Origin: Rhynchopus sp. YZ270_cl-10
Lineage: Eukaryota; Euglenozoa; Diplonemea; Diplonemida; Diplonemidae
NCBI GenBank assembly: GCA_964035575.1
Contig: OZ037848.1
Coordinates: 124,001-188,000, forward strand
Reading direction: 5' to 3'
DNA length: 64,000 nucleotides
In this document: positions 10,394-23,918 of the stretch, piece by piece
Layout: each line of letters begins with the position of its first letter
How positions within the stretch are numbered: the first letter of the stretch is position 1
Translations under genes and position numbers: made by a program
The notes under the pieces: generated by a model
The model's database searches: none
Told to the model about the DNA's origin: nothing
What the model saw: the letters and a program-made list of their open reading frames with translations, nothing else

Positions 10394-11116
10394 GCGATTC
10401 ACATATCAGACAAGATCTCGTTAGGCGTATACTTCTGGGCCTCGTTCACTTCATAAACCACAGATGCAATTTTTTGAGCCTACGACCCCACATTTAACTC
10501 ATTTCGATCCGCAGATTTCAATCCCAAAAAATATTTCAAAAAAATATTTCTGGTGTGGCACCTTAACCGATTCTCCGTGGTTCTACCCGTTGCCCCTCCG
10601 TAAAGGGGGGGTATGGATGTTGGAAAACAGGCCTTCATATGCACCTTCGGTTCAACGTCGCAGGCAGGCCAAACAGCGTTTTGAATTTGTTGTTGAGCTA
10701 CCCGCATGTGGAAGGCCCACTTCTCAGAATTCACGACATTTTTTCTCGACCCGATTGGTGGAGTACATATTTGTTATCACCGCCTGGTTACCCTACTGAC
10801 ACATTTTCAAAAGAATCGGCGTTAAAGAAAATCAGAATGCTCGATCTTCACGCGTGGGATAGTTTTTCACCAGTATAAAGTACGGTGTCAACATCTCATA
10901 TATTGGTGCACTCTCTCTGATCTCTTTGACCGGACATATGTGCAACACATGCACTCCTCCTCGCGTGTGCAGTTGATGAAGCTGTTGCAAGCGTCTTCTC
11001 CATTGCAGTCTCAAGAGAAATACGTCTTACAGCAGACGAGTTCGGGGCTGGACATCCACTCAAATGCAGGACATGTCTCTAATGTCCTAATCCTGTGCAC
11101 CAAGCACCACCCCAGG
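10394..11116. other. Unique DNA between the short arrays and the satellite
   Basis: No convincing gene. The stretch about 10725-10790 resembles part of the 406-bp satellite unit (a TTCAC-like block, then TTTTTTCTCGA, then GGTGGAGTA followed by an AT-rich stretch) and may be a diverged copy or related element end. Confidence 0.4.
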
Positions 11117-11193
11117 CGCTTCGCGGCGAAGGGCAGGCTTAGCCCAGCCCTTAGCCGCGAAGCGACTGGGGGGTCTGGGGGGCGGAGGCCCCC
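11117..11193 (+). repeat. GC-rich 18-bp hairpin followed by G tracts at the satellite's left edge
   Basis: The arms 11117-11134 and 11147-11164 (CGCTTCGCGGCGAAGGGC against GCCCTTAGCCGCGAAGCG) pair over 18 bp with one mismatch and a 12-nt loop. Directly after come two runs of six G, a GGCGGAGG segment and CCCCC (11165-11193), and the first satellite unit starts at 11195. The composition is far more GC-rich than the AT-rich DNA on either side. It could mark a transposon or replication terminus; no family can be assigned. Confidence 0.7.
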
Positions 11194-11194
11194 A

Positions 11195-14100
11195 GCGAAA
11201 TTTTTTGACTTAACACTGCTTGTGCTTAGAAAACCCGAATTTTTTACCCTTCAAAATTGCATTTGAGGAACTCACAACGCGTCAAAACGAAAAGGTCGTT
11301 TTTGGCACTTTTAAAACCGGGCTCCGCTGAGTTCACCATATTTTTGCTCGATTTATTTAGTGGAGTAACTAATTAGTAATCGTATTCTCGGACAAAAATT
11401 CGGGACGAGGTGTTAGATAATTCCTCTGTATTTTACTAAGGGAAAATCCCTAGTAAAATACAGGCAAAAATCCAGGTAAAAATCACTTTGTCTCGATTTT
11501 TTAGTAAAAATACAGGGTGCAACGAAACCAGAAAAAAACTTCGTCATTGGACGTTTCTGGGTTCCGAGCTTTTAACGCAAAAAAAACCTATTTTTTTTTC
11601 GCGAAATTTTTTGACTTAACACTGCTTGTGCTTAGAAAACCCGAATTTTTTACCCTTCAAAATTGCATTTGAGGAACTCACAACGCGTCAAAACGAAAAG
11701 GTCGTTTTTGGCACTTTTAAAACCGGGCTCCGCTGAGTTCACCATATTTTTGCTCGATTTATTTAGTGGAGTAACTAATTAGTAATCGTATTCTCGGACA
11801 AAAATTCGGGACGAGGTGTTAGATAATTCCTCTGTATTTTACTAAGGGAAAATCCCTAGTAAAATACAGGCAAAAATCCAGGTAAAAATCACTTTGTCTC
11901 GATTTTTTAGTAAAAATACAGGGTGCAACGAAACCAGAAAAAAACTTCGTCATTGGACGTTTCTGGGTTCCGAGCTTTTAACGCAAAAAAAACCTATTTT
12001 TTTTTCGCGAAATTTTTTGACTTAACACTGCTTGTGCTTAGAAAACCCGAATTTTTTACCCTTCAAAATTGCATTTGAGGAACTCACAACGCGTCAAAAC
12101 GAAAAGGTCGTTTTTGGCACTTTTAAAACCGGGCTCCGCTGAGTTCACCATATTTTTGCTCGATTTATTTAGTGGAGTAACTAATTAGTAATCGTATTCT
12201 CGGACAAAAATTCGGGACGAGGTGTTAGATAATTCCTCTGTATTTTACTAAGGGAAAATCCCTAGTAAAATACAGGCAAAAATCCAGGTAAAAATCACTT
12301 TGTCTCGATTTTTTAGTAAAAATACAGGGTGCAACGAAACCAGAAAAAAACTTCGTCATTGGACGTTTCTGGGTTCCGAGCTTTTAACGCAAAAAAAACC
12401 TATTTTTTTTTCGCGAAATTTTTTGACTTAACACTGCTTGTGCTTAGAAAACCCGAATTTTTTACCCTTCAAAATTGCATTTGAGGAACTCACAACGCGT
12501 CAAAACGAAAAGGTCGTTTTTGGCACTTTTAAAACCGGGCTCCGCTGAGTTCACCATATTTTTGCTCGATTTATTTAGTGGAGTAACTAATTAGTAATCG
12601 TATTCTCGGACAAAAATTCGGGACGAGGTGTTAGATAATTCCTCTGTATTTTACTAAGGGAAAATCCCTAGTAAAATACAGGCAAAAATCCAGGTAAAAA
12701 TCACTTTGTCTCGATTTTTTAGTAAAAATACAGGGTGCAACGAAACCAGAAAAAAACTTCGTCATTGGACGTTTCTGGGTTCCGAGCTTTTAACGCAAAA
12801 AAAACCTATTTTTTTTTCGCGAAATTTTTTGACTTAACACTGCTTGTGCTTAGAAAACCCGAATTTTTTACCCTTCAAAATTGCATTTGAGGAACTCACA
12901 ACGCGTCAAAACGAAAAGGTCGTTTTTGGCACTTTTAAAACCGGGCTCCGCTGAGTTCACCATATTTTTGCTCGATTTATTTAGTGGAGTAACTAATTAG
13001 TAATCGTATTCTCGGACAAAAATTCGGGACGAGGTGTTAGATAATTCCTCTGTATTTTACTAAGGGAAAATCCCTAGTAAAATACAGGCAAAAATCCAGG
13101 TAAAAATCACTTTGTCTCGATTTTTTAGTAAAAATACAGGGTGCAACGAAACCAGAAAAAAACTTCGTCATTGGACGTTTCTGGGTTCCGAGCTTTTAAC
13201 GCAAAAAAAACCTATTTTTTTTTCGCGAAATTTTTTGACTTAACACTGCTTGTGCTTAGAAAACCCGAATTTTTTACCCTTCAAAATTGCATTTGAGGAA
13301 CTCACAACGCGTCAAAACGAAAAGGTCGTTTTTGGCACTTTTAAAACCGGGCTCCGCTGAGTTCACCATATTTTTGCTCGATTTATTTAGTGGAGTAACT
13401 AATTAGTAATCGTATTCTCGGACAAAAATTCGGGACGAGGTGTTAGATAATTCCTCTGTATTTTACTAAGGGAAAATCCCTAGTAAAATACAGGCAAAAA
13501 TCCAGGTAAAAATCACTTTGTCTCGATTTTTTAGTAAAAATACAGGGTGCAACGAAACCAGAAAAAAACTTCGTCATTGGACGTTTCTGGGTTCCGAGCT
13601 TTTAACGCAAAAAAAACCTATTTTTTTTTCGCGAAATTTTTTGACTTAACACTGCTTGTGCTTAGAAAACCCGAATTTTTTACCCTTCAAAATTGCATTT
13701 GAGGAACTCACAACGCGTCAAAACGAAAAGGTCGTTTTTGGCACTTTTAAAACCGGGCTCCGCTGAGTTCACCATATTTTTGCTCGATTTATTTAGTGGA
13801 GTAACTAATTAGTAATCGTATTCTCGGACAAAAATTCGGGACGAGGTGTTAGATAATTCCTCTGTATTTTACTAAGGGAAAATCCCTAGTAAAATACAGG
13901 CAAAAATCCAGGTAAAAATCACTTTGTCTCGATTTTTTAGTAAAAATACAGGGTGCAACGAAACCAGAAAAAAACTTCGTCATTGGACGTTTCTGGGTTC
14001 CGAGCTTTTAACGCAAAAAAAACCTATTTTTTTTTCGCGAAATTTTTTGACTTAACACTGCTTGTGCTTAGAAAACCCGAATTTTTTACCCTTCAAAATT

Positions 14101-17100
14101 GCATTTGAGGAACTCACAACGCGTCAAAACGAAAAGGTCGTTTTTGGCACTTTTAAAACCGGGCTCCGCTGAGTTCACCATATTTTTGCTCGATTTATTT
14201 AGTGGAGTAACTAATTAGTAATCGTATTCTCGGACAAAAATTCGGGACGAGGTGTTAGATAATTCCTCTGTATTTTACTAAGGGAAAATCCCTAGTAAAA
14301 TACAGGCAAAAATCCAGGTAAAAATCACTTTGTCTCGATTTTTTAGTAAAAATACAGGGTGCAACGAAACCAGAAAAAAACTTCGTCATTGGACGTTTCT
14401 GGGTTCCGAGCTTTTAACGCAAAAAAAACCTATTTTTTTTTCGCGAAATTTTTTGACTTAACACTGCTTGTGCTTAGAAAACCCGAATTTTTTACCCTTC
14501 AAAATTGCATTTGAGGAACTCACAACGCGTCAAAACGAAAAGGTCGTTTTTGGCACTTTTAAAACCGGGCTCCGCTGAGTTCACCATATTTTTGCTCGAT
14601 TTATTTAGTGGAGTAACTAATTAGTAATCGTATTCTCGGACAAAAATTCGGGACGAGGTGTTAGATAATTCCTCTGTATTTTACTAAGGGAAAATCCCTA
14701 GTAAAATACAGGCAAAAATCCAGGTAAAAATCACTTTGTCTCGATTTTTTAGTAAAAATACAGGGTGCAACGAAACCAGAAAAAAACTTCGTCATTGGAC
14801 GTTTCTGGGTTCCGAGCTTTTAACGCAAAAAAAACCTATTTTTTTTTCGCGAAATTTTTTGACTTAACACTGCTTGTGCTTAGAAAACCCGAATTTTTTA
14901 CCCTTCAAAATTGCATTTGAGGAACTCACAACGCGTCAAAACGAAAAGGTCGTTTTTGGCACTTTTAAAACCGGGCTCCGCTGAGTTCACCATATTTTTG
15001 CTCGATTTATTTAGTGGAGTAACTAATTAGTAATCGTATTCTCGGACAAAAATTCGGGACGAGGTGTTAGATAATTCCTCTGTATTTTACTAAGGGAAAA
15101 TCCCTAGTAAAATACAGGCAAAAATCCAGGTAAAAATCACTTTGTCTCGATTTTTTAGTAAAAATACAGGGTGCAACGAAACCAGAAAAAAACTTCGTCA
15201 TTGGACGTTTCTGGGTTCCGAGCTTTTAACGCAAAAAAAACCTATTTTTTTTTCGCGAAATTTTTTGACTTAACACTGCTTGTGCTTAGAAAACCCGAAT
15301 TTTTTACCCTTCAAAATTGCATTTGAGGAACTCACAACGCGTCAAAACGAAAAGGTCGTTTTTGGCACTTTTAAAACCGGGCTCCGCTGAGTTCACCATA
15401 TTTTTGCTCGATTTATTTAGTGGAGTAACTAATTAGTAATCGTATTCTCGGACAAAAATTCGGGACGAGGTGTTAGATAATTCCTCTGTATTTTACTAAG
15501 GGAAAATCCCTAGTAAAATACAGGCAAAAATCCAGGTAAAAATCACTTTGTCTCGATTTTTTAGTAAAAATACAGGGTGCAACGAAACCAGAAAAAAACT
15601 TCGTCATTGGACGTTTCTGGGTTCCGAGCTTTTAACGCAAAAAAAACCTATTTTTTTTTCGCGAAATTTTTTGACTTAACACTGCTTGTGCTTAGAAAAC
15701 CCGAATTTTTTACCCTTCAAAATTGCATTTGAGGAACTCACAACGCGTCAAAACGAAAAGGTCGTTTTTGGCACTTTTAAAACCGGGCTCCGCTGAGTTC
15801 ACCATATTTTTGCTCGATTTATTTAGTGGAGTAACTAATTAGTAATCGTATTCTCGGACAAAAATTCGGGACGAGGTGTTAGATAATTCCTCTGTATTTT
15901 ACTAAGGGAAAATCCCTAGTAAAATACAGGCAAAAATCCAGGTAAAAATCACTTTGTCTCGATTTTTTAGTAAAAATACAGGGTGCAACGAAACCAGAAA
16001 AAAACTTCGTCATTGGACGTTTCTGGGTTCCGAGCTTTTAACGCAAAAAAAACCTATTTTTTTTTCGCGAAATTTTTTGACTTAACACTGCTTGTGCTTA
16101 GAAAACCCGAATTTTTTACCCTTCAAAATTGCATTTGAGGAACTCACAACGCGTCAAAACGAAAAGGTCGTTTTTGGCACTTTTAAAACCGGGCTCCGCT
16201 GAGTTCACCATATTTTTGCTCGATTTATTTAGTGGAGTAACTAATTAGTAATCGTATTCTCGGACAAAAATTCGGGACGAGGTGTTAGATAATTCCTCTG
16301 TATTTTACTAAGGGAAAATCCCTAGTAAAATACAGGCAAAAATCCAGGTAAAAATCACTTTGTCTCGATTTTTTAGTAAAAATACAGGGTGCAACGAAAC
16401 CAGAAAAAAACTTCGTCATTGGACGTTTCTGGGTTCCGAGCTTTTAACGCAAAAAAAACCTATTTTTTTTTCGCGAAATTTTTTGACTTAACACTGCTTG
16501 TGCTTAGAAAACCCGAATTTTTTACCCTTCAAAATTGCATTTGAGGAACTCACAACGCGTCAAAACGAAAAGGTCGTTTTTGGCACTTTTAAAACCGGGC
16601 TCCGCTGAGTTCACCATATTTTTGCTCGATTTATTTAGTGGAGTAACTAATTAGTAATCGTATTCTCGGACAAAAATTCGGGACGAGGTGTTAGATAATT
16701 CCTCTGTATTTTACTAAGGGAAAATCCCTAGTAAAATACAGGCAAAAATCCAGGTAAAAATCACTTTGTCTCGATTTTTTAGTAAAAATACAGGGTGCAA
16801 CGAAACCAGAAAAAAACTTCGTCATTGGACGTTTCTGGGTTCCGAGCTTTTAACGCAAAAAAAACCTATTTTTTTTTCGCGAAATTTTTTGACTTAACAC
16901 TGCTTGTGCTTAGAAAACCCGAATTTTTTACCCTTCAAAATTGCATTTGAGGAACTCACAACGCGTCAAAACGAAAAGGTCGTTTTTGGCACTTTTAAAA
17001 CCGGGCTCCGCTGAGTTCACCATATTTTTGCTCGATTTATTTAGTGGAGTAACTAATTAGTAATCGTATTCTCGGACAAAAATTCGGGACGAGGTGTTAG

Positions 17101-20100
17101 ATAATTCCTCTGTATTTTACTAAGGGAAAATCCCTAGTAAAATACAGGCAAAAATCCAGGTAAAAATCACTTTGTCTCGATTTTTTAGTAAAAATACAGG
17201 GTGCAACGAAACCAGAAAAAAACTTCGTCATTGGACGTTTCTGGGTTCCGAGCTTTTAACGCAAAAAAAACCTATTTTTTTTTCGCGAAATTTTTTGACT
17301 TAACACTGCTTGTGCTTAGAAAACCCGAATTTTTTACCCTTCAAAATTGCATTTGAGGAACTCACAACGCGTCAAAACGAAAAGGTCGTTTTTGGCACTT
17401 TTAAAACCGGGCTCCGCTGAGTTCACCATATTTTTGCTCGATTTATTTAGTGGAGTAACTAATTAGTAATCGTATTCTCGGACAAAAATTCGGGACGAGG
17501 TGTTAGATAATTCCTCTGTATTTTACTAAGGGAAAATCCCTAGTAAAATACAGGCAAAAATCCAGGTAAAAATCACTTTGTCTCGATTTTTTAGTAAAAA
17601 TACAGGGTGCAACGAAACCAGAAAAAAACTTCGTCATTGGACGTTTCTGGGTTCCGAGCTTTTAACGCAAAAAAAACCTATTTTTTTTTCGCGAAATTTT
17701 TTGACTTAACACTGCTTGTGCTTAGAAAACCCGAATTTTTTACCCTTCAAAATTGCATTTGAGGAACTCACAACGCGTCAAAACGAAAAGGTCGTTTTTG
17801 GCACTTTTAAAACCGGGCTCCGCTGAGTTCACCATATTTTTGCTCGATTTATTTAGTGGAGTAACTAATTAGTAATCGTATTCTCGGACAAAAATTCGGG
17901 ACGAGGTGTTAGATAATTCCTCTGTATTTTACTAAGGGAAAATCCCTAGTAAAATACAGGCAAAAATCCAGGTAAAAATCACTTTGTCTCGATTTTTTAG
18001 TAAAAATACAGGGTGCAACGAAACCAGAAAAAAACTTCGTCATTGGACGTTTCTGGGTTCCGAGCTTTTAACGCAAAAAAAACCTATTTTTTTTTCGCGA
18101 AATTTTTTGACTTAACACTGCTTGTGCTTAGAAAACCCGAATTTTTTACCCTTCAAAATTGCATTTGAGGAACTCACAACGCGTCAAAACGAAAAGGTCG
18201 TTTTTGGCACTTTTAAAACCGGGCTCCGCTGAGTTCACCATATTTTTGCTCGATTTATTTAGTGGAGTAACTAATTAGTAATCGTATTCTCGGACAAAAA
18301 TTCGGGACGAGGTGTTAGATAATTCCTCTGTATTTTACTAAGGGAAAATCCCTAGTAAAATACAGGCAAAAATCCAGGTAAAAATCACTTTGTCTCGATT
18401 TTTTAGTAAAAATACAGGGTGCAACGAAACCAGAAAAAAACTTCGTCATTGGACGTTTCTGGGTTCCGAGCTTTTAACGCAAAAAAAACCTATTTTTTTT
18501 TCGCGAAATTTTTTGACTTAACACTGCTTGTGCTTAGAAAACCCGAATTTTTTACCCTTCAAAATTGCATTTGAGGAACTCACAACGCGTCAAAACGAAA
18601 AGGTCGTTTTTGGCACTTTTAAAACCGGGCTCCGCTGAGTTCACCATATTTTTGCTCGATTTATTTAGTGGAGTAACTAATTAGTAATCGTATTCTCGGA
18701 CAAAAATTCGGGACGAGGTGTTAGATAATTCCTCTGTATTTTACTAAGGGAAAATCCCTAGTAAAATACAGGCAAAAATCCAGGTAAAAATCACTTTGTC
18801 TCGATTTTTTAGTAAAAATACAGGGTGCAACGAAACCAGAAAAAAACTTCGTCATTGGACGTTTCTGGGTTCCGAGCTTTTAACGCAAAAAAAACCTATT
18901 TTTTTTTCGCGAAATTTTTTGACTTAACACTGCTTGTGCTTAGAAAACCCGAATTTTTTACCCTTCAAAATTGCATTTGAGGAACTCACAACGCGTCAAA
19001 ACGAAAAGGTCGTTTTTGGCACTTTTAAAACCGGGCTCCGCTGAGTTCACCATATTTTTGCTCGATTTATTTAGTGGAGTAACTAATTAGTAATCGTATT
19101 CTCGGACAAAAATTCGGGACGAGGTGTTAGATAATTCCTCTGTATTTTACTAAGGGAAAATCCCTAGTAAAATACAGGCAAAAATCCAGGTAAAAATCAC
19201 TTTGTCTCGATTTTTTAGTAAAAATACAGGGTGCAACGAAACCAGAAAAAAACTTCGTCATTGGACGTTTCTGGGTTCCGAGCTTTTAACGCAAAAAAAA
19301 CCTATTTTTTTTTCGCGAAATTTTTTGACTTAACACTGCTTGTGCTTAGAAAACCCGAATTTTTTACCCTTCAAAATTGCATTTGAGGAACTCACAACGC
19401 GTCAAAACGAAAAGGTCGTTTTTGGCACTTTTAAAACCGGGCTCCGCTGAGTTCACCATATTTTTGCTCGATTTATTTAGTGGAGTAACTAATTAGTAAT
19501 CGTATTCTCGGACAAAAATTCGGGACGAGGTGTTAGATAATTCCTCTGTATTTTACTAAGGGAAAATCCCTAGTAAAATACAGGCAAAAATCCAGGTAAA
19601 AATCACTTTGTCTCGATTTTTTAGTAAAAATACAGGGTGCAACGAAACCAGAAAAAAACTTCGTCATTGGACGTTTCTGGGTTCCGAGCTTTTAACGCAA
19701 AAAAAACCTATTTTTTTTTCGCGAAATTTTTTGACTTAACACTGCTTGTGCTTAGAAAACCCGAATTTTTTACCCTTCAAAATTGCATTTGAGGAACTCA
19801 CAACGCGTCAAAACGAAAAGGTCGTTTTTGGCACTTTTAAAACCGGGCTCCGCTGAGTTCACCATATTTTTGCTCGATTTATTTAGTGGAGTAACTAATT
19901 AGTAATCGTATTCTCGGACAAAAATTCGGGACGAGGTGTTAGATAATTCCTCTGTATTTTACTAAGGGAAAATCCCTAGTAAAATACAGGCAAAAATCCA
20001 GGTAAAAATCACTTTGTCTCGATTTTTTAGTAAAAATACAGGGTGCAACGAAACCAGAAAAAAACTTCGTCATTGGACGTTTCTGGGTTCCGAGCTTTTA

Positions 20101-23100
20101 ACGCAAAAAAAACCTATTTTTTTTTCGCGAAATTTTTTGACTTAACACTGCTTGTGCTTAGAAAACCCGAATTTTTTACCCTTCAAAATTGCATTTGAGG
20201 AACTCACAACGCGTCAAAACGAAAAGGTCGTTTTTGGCACTTTTAAAACCGGGCTCCGCTGAGTTCACCATATTTTTGCTCGATTTATTTAGTGGAGTAA
20301 CTAATTAGTAATCGTATTCTCGGACAAAAATTCGGGACGAGGTGTTAGATAATTCCTCTGTATTTTACTAAGGGAAAATCCCTAGTAAAATACAGGCAAA
20401 AATCCAGGTAAAAATCACTTTGTCTCGATTTTTTAGTAAAAATACAGGGTGCAACGAAACCAGAAAAAAACTTCGTCATTGGACGTTTCTGGGTTCCGAG
20501 CTTTTAACGCAAAAAAAACCTATTTTTTTTTCGCGAAATTTTTTGACTTAACACTGCTTGTGCTTAGAAAACCCGAATTTTTTACCCTTCAAAATTGCAT
20601 TTGAGGAACTCACAACGCGTCAAAACGAAAAGGTCGTTTTTGGCACTTTTAAAACCGGGCTCCGCTGAGTTCACCATATTTTTGCTCGATTTATTTAGTG
20701 GAGTAACTAATTAGTAATCGTATTCTCGGACAAAAATTCGGGACGAGGTGTTAGATAATTCCTCTGTATTTTACTAAGGGAAAATCCCTAGTAAAATACA
20801 GGCAAAAATCCAGGTAAAAATCACTTTGTCTCGATTTTTTAGTAAAAATACAGGGTGCAACGAAACCAGAAAAAAACTTCGTCATTGGACGTTTCTGGGT
20901 TCCGAGCTTTTAACGCAAAAAAAACCTATTTTTTTTTCGCGAAATTTTTTGACTTAACACTGCTTGTGCTTAGAAAACCCGAATTTTTTACCCTTCAAAA
21001 TTGCATTTGAGGAACTCACAACGCGTCAAAACGAAAAGGTCGTTTTTGGCACTTTTAAAACCGGGCTCCGCTGAGTTCACCATATTTTTGCTCGATTTAT
21101 TTAGTGGAGTAACTAATTAGTAATCGTATTCTCGGACAAAAATTCGGGACGAGGTGTTAGATAATTCCTCTGTATTTTACTAAGGGAAAATCCCTAGTAA
21201 AATACAGGCAAAAATCCAGGTAAAAATCACTTTGTCTCGATTTTTTAGTAAAAATACAGGGTGCAACGAAACCAGAAAAAAACTTCGTCATTGGACGTTT
21301 CTGGGTTCCGAGCTTTTAACGCAAAAAAAACCTATTTTTTTTTCGCGAAATTTTTTGACTTAACACTGCTTGTGCTTAGAAAACCCGAATTTTTTACCCT
21401 TCAAAATTGCATTTGAGGAACTCACAACGCGTCAAAACGAAAAGGTCGTTTTTGGCACTTTTAAAACCGGGCTCCGCTGAGTTCACCATATTTTTGCTCG
21501 ATTTATTTAGTGGAGTAACTAATTAGTAATCGTATTCTCGGACAAAAATTCGGGACGAGGTGTTAGATAATTCCTCTGTATTTTACTAAGGGAAAATCCC
21601 TAGTAAAATACAGGCAAAAATCCAGGTAAAAATCACTTTGTCTCGATTTTTTAGTAAAAATACAGGGTGCAACGAAACCAGAAAAAAACTTCGTCATTGG
21701 ACGTTTCTGGGTTCCGAGCTTTTAACGCAAAAAAAACCTATTTTTTTTTCGCGAAATTTTTTGACTTAACACTGCTTGTGCTTAGAAAACCCGAATTTTT
21801 TACCCTTCAAAATTGCATTTGAGGAACTCACAACGCGTCAAAACGAAAAGGTCGTTTTTGGCACTTTTAAAACCGGGCTCCGCTGAGTTCACCATATTTT
21901 TGCTCGATTTATTTAGTGGAGTAACTAATTAGTAATCGTATTCTCGGACAAAAATTCGGGACGAGGTGTTAGATAATTCCTCTGTATTTTACTAAGGGAA
22001 AATCCCTAGTAAAATACAGGCAAAAATCCAGGTAAAAATCACTTTGTCTCGATTTTTTAGTAAAAATACAGGGTGCAACGAAACCAGAAAAAAACTTCGT
22101 CATTGGACGTTTCTGGGTTCCGAGCTTTTAACGCAAAAAAAACCTATTTTTTTTTCGCGAAATTTTTTGACTTAACACTGCTTGTGCTTAGAAAACCCGA
22201 ATTTTTTACCCTTCAAAATTGCATTTGAGGAACTCACAACGCGTCAAAACGAAAAGGTCGTTTTTGGCACTTTTAAAACCGGGCTCCGCTGAGTTCACCA
22301 TATTTTTGCTCGATTTATTTAGTGGAGTAACTAATTAGTAATCGTATTCTCGGACAAAAATTCGGGACGAGGTGTTAGATAATTCCTCTGTATTTTACTA
22401 AGGGAAAATCCCTAGTAAAATACAGGCAAAAATCCAGGTAAAAATCACTTTGTCTCGATTTTTTAGTAAAAATACAGGGTGCAACGAAACCAGAAAAAAA
22501 CTTCGTCATTGGACGTTTCTGGGTTCCGAGCTTTTAACGCAAAAAAAACCTATTTTTTTTTCGCGAAATTTTTTGACTTAACACTGCTTGTGCTTAGAAA
22601 ACCCGAATTTTTTACCCTTCAAAATTGCATTTGAGGAACTCACAACGCGTCAAAACGAAAAGGTCGTTTTTGGCACTTTTAAAACCGGGCTCCGCTGAGT
22701 TCACCATATTTTTGCTCGATTTATTTAGTGGAGTAACTAATTAGTAATCGTATTCTCGGACAAAAATTCGGGACGAGGTGTTAGATAATTCCTCTGTATT
22801 TTACTAAGGGAAAATCCCTAGTAAAATACAGGCAAAAATCCAGGTAAAAATCACTTTGTCTCGATTTTTTAGTAAAAATACAGGGTGCAACGAAACCAGA
22901 AAAAAACTTCGTCATTGGACGTTTCTGGGTTCCGAGCTTTTAACGCAAAAAAAACCTATTTTTTTTTCGCGAAATTTTTTGACTTAACACTGCTTGTGCT
23001 TAGAAAACCCGAATTTTTTACCCTTCAAAATTGCATTTGAGGAACTCACAACGCGTCAAAACGAAAAGGTCGTTTTTGGCACTTTTAAAACCGGGCTCCG

Positions 23101-23593
23101 CTGAGTTCACCATATTTTTGCTCGATTTATTTAGTGGAGTAACTAATTAGTAATCGTATTCTCGGACAAAAATTCGGGACGAGGTGTTAGATAATTCCTC
23201 TGTATTTTACTAAGGGAAAATCCCTAGTAAAATACAGGCAAAAATCCAGGTAAAAATCACTTTGTCTCGATTTTTTAGTAAAAATACAGGGTGCAACGAA
23301 ACCAGAAAAAAACTTCGTCATTGGACGTTTCTGGGTTCCGAGCTTTTAACGCAAAAAAAACCTATTTTTTTTTCGCGAAATTTTTTGACTTAACACTGCT
23401 TGTGCTTAGAAAACCCGAATTTTTTACCCTTCAAAATTGCATTTGAGGAACTCACAACGCGTCAAAACGAAAAGGTCGTTTTTGGCACTTTTAAAACCGG
23501 GCTCCGCTGAGTTCACCATATTTTTGCTCGATTTATTTAGTGGAGTAACTAATTAGTAATCGTATTCTCGGACAAAAATTCGGGACGAGGTGT
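11195..23593 (+). repeat. Satellite array, 406-bp unit, 30.5 copies, ending in poly(A)
   Basis: Unit boundaries GCGAAATTTT recur at 11195, 11601, 12007, 12413 and every 406 bases to 23375. There are 30 full units plus a 219-base partial unit that stops at GGACGAGGTGT (23593) and runs straight into A10. I saw no base differences between units, implying very recent amplification or strong homogenisation. Each unit contains a large hairpin: CTGTATTTTACTA, AGGGA, three A, TCCCT and AGTAAAATACAG, with a single bulged A, plus a near-palindrome ACTAATTAGT and a CCAGAAA/TTTCTGG pair. There are no useful open frames. The terminal partial unit matches the 3' end of a dispersed SINE-like element at 37309-37370, which also ends in poly(A). 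Confidence 0.98.
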
Positions 23594-23918
23594 AAAAAAA
23601 AAACGTTAAAAGCAAACCCAAAGAGATAGAACCTTTTATCACCACATCTTTCCCTCCCTCCCTCCCCCCGATCTAATTTATGATATTTTTGTGCTTGCCA
23701 CTGGATGATGCCACTACTGACAGCTCCCCGACAGGACCTTCGGTAACACCAGCATGTTGAAAAGCGATGTTGAGAGTAAAAAAACAAAACAAAAAAATTG
23801 ACTTGAAATACAAAGCCCTCTCGTGATTAGTCACATCTTTTAAATTCAAATTCAATTGAACAATTAACTCACATATCACCCATTCATGCCGTAACAAGGG
23901 AGTATTTTTAAAATCAAA
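23594..23918. other. 3' flank of the polycystin gene
   Basis: Starts with the poly(A) tail of the satellite's last unit. A copy of the dispersed element of the TTGACTTGAAATACAAAG type followed by CCCTCTCGTG lies at 23798-23838, 80 bases beyond the stop of the giant channel gene. No gene. Confidence 0.55.

Noticed and set aside
9575-10456. Long open frames on both strands encoding repeated SIH, VYT or YSTVQ units
   Set aside because: They are a by-product of stop-free 9-bp and 5-bp tandem repeats whose total periods keep frames open; no flanking coding character.
11195-23593. CRISPR-like array
   Set aside because: The repeated unit is 406 bp with no variable spacers; this is a satellite in a eukaryotic genome.
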